Assembly (NCBI GenBank): GCA_020438915.1
Contig: JAGQTR010000093.1
Coordinates: forward strand, 1-8,313
Direction: 5' to 3'
Length of the DNA stretch: 8,313 nucleotides
DNA from: Mycobacterium sp.
Lineage (GTDB): Bacteria; Actinomycetota; Actinomycetes; Mycobacteriales; Mycobacteriaceae
The translations under genes were made by a program, and so were the position numbers. Numbering within the stretch: the first letter of the stretch is position 1; every line of letters starts with the position of its first letter. Under the pieces are notes generated by a model that saw only the letters and a program-made list of their open reading frames with translations, made no database searches and had not been told where the DNA came from. This document shows positions 7,201-8,313 of this stretch, piece after piece.

Positions 7201-7776
7201 GCGGTGATCGTGCTGGCGACGGTGCTGGGACGGATCTTCGGCGATGTCGGCGACGGACTCGGCGGAGACGAGCTCGGCCTGAACGCACCGTCGTCGTCAG
7301 CGAGCGCCGCACCCGGCAGCGACGGTTCGGTGATCAAACCTGTTCGCGCAACGGTCTTCTCACCCGAAGGCGAAGCCGACGCACCGGCGTTGGCCGGGCT
7401 CGCGATCGACGGCGACCCGAAGACGGTCTGGCCCACCGATACTTACACCGATGCCACACCGTTTCCCGGCTTCAAGAACGGCGTGGGCCTGATGCTGCAG
7501 CTGTCGAAACCGGCCACTGTCGGGTCGGTCACCATCAACGTCAACAGCACCGGAACCGCGGTGCAGATCAGATCCTCCTCGACGGCGGACCCGTCGTCGT
7601 TGGACGACACGACCGCCCTCACCCGGCCCACCCCGTTGAAGCCGGGGTCGAACACCATCGAGGTCGACGACGCCGAACCGACGTCCAACGTGCTCGTGTG
7701 GATCTCCACTCTGGGCTCGGTGAACGGTGAGAGCCGCACCGACGTCTCGGAGATCACTCTCAAGGCCGCGTCCTGA
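4255..7776 (+). CDS. murJ: Lipid II flippase MurJ (MviN) fused to a pseudokinase and discoidin-like domain
   Basis: This 1173-residue membrane protein matches M. tuberculosis Rv3910/MviN (1184 residues). Residues 13 to about 545 are the polytopic MurJ (MOP superfamily) flippase, which moves lipid II across the membrane for peptidoglycan synthesis. SRLTGFAR at 32-39 keeps the two arginines equivalent to E. coli Arg18 and Arg24. A polar Pro/Ser/Asp-rich linker runs from about 550 to 692. A kinase-like domain follows (about 695-925) but is catalytically dead by sequence. Thr726 stands where the ATP-binding Lys is expected (VALTF), the HRD region reads VDHPSR (818-823), and no DFG is seen. RSAPTLLNLL (around Thr919) may hold the counterpart of the PknB-phosphorylated threonine that recruits FhaA in M. 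tuberculosis. A second membrane anchor spans about 969-992 after RRRK. The extracytoplasmic end (about 1020-1173) looks like a galactose-binding/discoidin-type beta sandwich. GTG 4255 overlaps the upstream gene by eight bases. Confidence 0.95.
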   Translation: MTEPSRPPPRAELSDAAVVSRSWGMAAATLVSRLTGFARIVLLAAILGAALSSAFTVANQLPNLIAALVLEATFTAIFVPVLARAERDDADGGAAFIRRLLTLATTLLLVVTLASTLAAPLLVDLMLGSDPMVNRPLTTAFAYLLLPQIIFYGLSSVFMAILNTRNIFGPPAWAPVVNNVVAIGTLGLYLLVPGELSINPVEMGNAKLLVLGVGTTLGVVAQAAVLFTAIRAERVSLRPLWGIDARLKRFGMMALAMVLYVLISQVGLIVGNQIASAAAASGPAIYNYTWLVLQLPFGIIGVTVLTVVMPRLSRNAAADNGPAVLADLSLATRLTMVTLIPIVAMMTVGGPAIGSALFAYGNFGEVDAGYLGMAITLSAFTLIPYALVLLQLRVFYAREEPWTPIVLIVVITAVKIAASLAAPHLTDDPDLVAGYLGLANGLGFLAGATVGYFLLRARLDPPGGRLIGLDVVRTILVTITASMAAGLTAHVVDRFLGVEDLTSKWGGVGSLLRLSVLGAVMVPIIVAVLLGAGVPDARAALRAVRRRLRSGRPRSATVLPYPDQRNPSAEGAGEWRRKGSAVSDEPAGGSPSGPDSSGLSRTTRIERPSVSEGTAPPSADDFQPDVPDTFGAPDMPSEHATTKLPSPAAARPAADHGGDPAREPQAFDPPRDPITEASPTAEDIPLIPGAMIANRRYRLLVFHGGPPHLQFWQALDTALDRQVALTFVGPEGTLPDRQVREILARTQRLSQIDMPGVARVLDVTSTGPGGLVVSEWIRGGSLAEVADTSPSPIGGARAIQSLAAAADTAHRSGVALSVDHPSRIRVSIEGDVALAFPATLPDATPEQDIRGIGAALYALLVNRWPLPESGEPSGLAPAEHDPAGQPIEPRAFDREIPFQISAAASHAVQEGGGIRSAPTLLNLLQQATAIADRTDHIAPVEDAAPDTRTGGWLGAAIDPDSELRRRKGLMVGLGVAAAVVVVAVIVLATVLGRIFGDVGDGLGGDELGLNAPSSSASAAPGSDGSVIKPVRATVFSPEGEADAPALAGLAIDGDPKTVWPTDTYTDATPFPGFKNGVGLMLQLSKPATVGSVTINVNSTGTAVQIRSSSTADPSSLDDTTALTRPTPLKPGSNTIEVDDAEPTSNVLVWISTLGSVNGESRTDVSEITLKAAS
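5984..6000 (+). promoter_or_regulatory. Internal Shine-Dalgarno and in-frame GTG at the MurJ-pseudokinase junction
   Basis: Inside murJ, GGAAAGGA (5984-5991) is followed after a 6-nt spacer by GTG (5998-6000), in frame as codon 582. Complementarity to the 16S rRNA tail and spacing are better than at the annotated start of any gene in the window. Initiation here would give a 592-residue protein of linker, pseudokinase, membrane helix and discoidin-like domain, without the flippase. A TACCCT hexamer at 5935-5940 could act as a -10 box for a separate transcript, but it lacks a clear -35. The site may be a working second start or a relic of an ancestral separate gene. Confidence 0.45.
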
Positions 7777-7828
7777 GGCGTGTCGCGGTACCGGCAAAAA
7801 GGTGTTCTGAGCCACCCTCGGAGCCGTT

Positions 7829-7834
7829 TAGTGT
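7829..7834 (+). promoter_or_regulatory. Candidate -10 element of sigM (TAGTGT), possibly leaderless
   Basis: TAGTGT fits TAnnnT and lies six bases before the sigM GTG at 7841, so transcription would start at or next to the start codon. The 64-nt gap after murJ (7777-7840) shows no strong terminator hairpin, so read-through from the murJ operon is also possible. I do not see the GGAAC/CGTC type of promoter expected for ECF-driven autoregulation. Confidence 0.45.
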
Positions 7835-7840
7835 TCGGCT

Positions 7841-8313
7841 GTGGGGATATTCGCAGGCACGCGGTGCCAGCCCGGGCAGCAGCGCACCGATGCCGAGTTG
7901 CTCGCCGCACACGTCAGCGGTGACCGCTATGCGTTCGAGGAGCTGTTCTATCGGCACCACCGGCAGCTCTATCGGCTGGCCGTGCTCACCAGCCGTGACC
8001 GTGACGACGCTGCCGACGCGCTGCAGGACGCGTTACTGGCCGCCCACCGCGCAGCCCGCACTTTCCGGCATGACTCGGCGGTGAGCAGCTGGTTGTACCG
8101 CATCGTCGTCAACGCCTGCCTGGACCGGTTGCGCCGCAACAAGTCCCACGCCTGCGAACTTCTGGACGACCAGCTGTGCGGAGCGGTCGACCCGACCAGG
8201 CGGGTAGACACCGCGATCGTGGTGGAGCGCGCCCTGATGCGTCTTCCGGTCGAGCAGCGCGCCGCGGTGGTAGCCGTCGACATGCAGGGATATTCGGTTG
8301 CCGAGACCGCCCG
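7841..8313 (+). CDS. sigM: ECF RNA polymerase sigma factor SigM, cut by right window edge
   Basis: This is the N-terminal 157 codons of an extracytoplasmic-function sigma factor matching M. tuberculosis SigM (Rv3911, about 222 residues). It directs RNA polymerase to a small set of promoters and in M. tuberculosis is held by an anti-sigma factor encoded just downstream. Region 2 starts at about Asp17 (DAELLAAH). DALQDA at 59-64 is the core-binding region 2.2, and SSWLYRIVVNACLDRLRR at 82-99 covers regions 2.3-2.4. Region 4 begins with ALMRLPVEQR at 131-140, and QGYSVAETA (149-157) leads into the helix-turn-helix, which is cut. GTG 7841 is the only usable start: an in-frame TAG lies at 7829-7831 and no other start lies between. 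The linker carries Cys105 and Cys113, which I do not recall in the M. tuberculosis protein. The gene ends outside the window. Confidence 0.95.
   Translation, partial: MGIFAGTRCQPGQQRTDAELLAAHVSGDRYAFEELFYRHHRQLYRLAVLTSRDRDDAADALQDALLAAHRAARTFRHDSAVSSWLYRIVVNACLDRLRRNKSHACELLDDQLCGAVDPTRRVDTAIVVERALMRLPVEQRAAVVAVDMQGYSVAETA

Noticed and set aside
6579..7730. Long +3-frame open reading frame within the murJ pseudokinase region
   Set aside because: Its translation is almost all Arg, Gly and Ala, with no recognisable domain. The murJ frame over the same bases matches a known protein from end to end.
7777..7828. Possible terminator after murJ (CGGTACCG palindrome, AAAAA run, GGTG/CACC pair)
   Set aside because: The stems are 4 bp and no T-run follows a hairpin on the plus strand, so there is no credible intrinsic terminator.

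Overview
This is a chromosomal core-genome segment from a mycobacterium. The evidence is the high G+C content, frequent GTG starts, and a gene order and protein set that match the Mycobacterium tuberculosis Rv3907c-Rv3911 region (pcnA < > mutT4 - Rv3909 - mviN/murJ - sigM). Several details differ from M. tuberculosis as I remember it: an extra loop in PcnA, other SigM termini, and changed tails on MutT4. I therefore read it as a non-tuberculous species. I see no mobile element, CRISPR array, tRNA or rRNA gene.

Layout. Positions 1-980 (minus strand) hold the N-terminal two thirds of the tRNA CCA nucleotidyltransferase gene pcnA, cut by the window edge just before its HD motif. Positions 981-1065 are a compact divergent promoter region with a -10 element for each direction and a perfect 14-bp dyad. 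Positions 1066-7776 (plus strand) hold three genes whose ends overlap: mutT4 (Nudix hydrolase), a DUF6049-type exported, membrane-anchored protein (Rv3909 family), and a 1173-residue fusion of the lipid II flippase MurJ with a pseudokinase, a transmembrane helix and an extracytoplasmic discoidin-like domain. Positions 7777-7840 are a short intergenic stretch with a promoter. Positions 7841-8313 hold the start of the ECF sigma factor gene sigM, cut by the right edge.

Function. The central three genes look translationally coupled (4-nt and 8-nt overlaps). They join nucleotide hygiene (MutT4) to peptidoglycan precursor export (MurJ) and its control. In M. tuberculosis the MurJ (MviN) pseudokinase is phosphorylated by PknB and then recruits FhaA. 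The uncharacterised Rv3909-type protein sits between them and has most of its mass outside the membrane, so it is a natural candidate partner of the flippase.

The most unusual signals are: (1) a strong Shine-Dalgarno/GTG start inside the murJ fusion exactly at the MurJ-pseudokinase junction; (2) three transcription units whose GTG start lies 6-8 nt after a TAnnnT box, suggesting leaderless mRNAs; (3) a 14-bp perfect dyad at the expected -35 position of the mutT4 promoter; (4) replacement of two residues that I recall as functionally important in E. coli MurJ.
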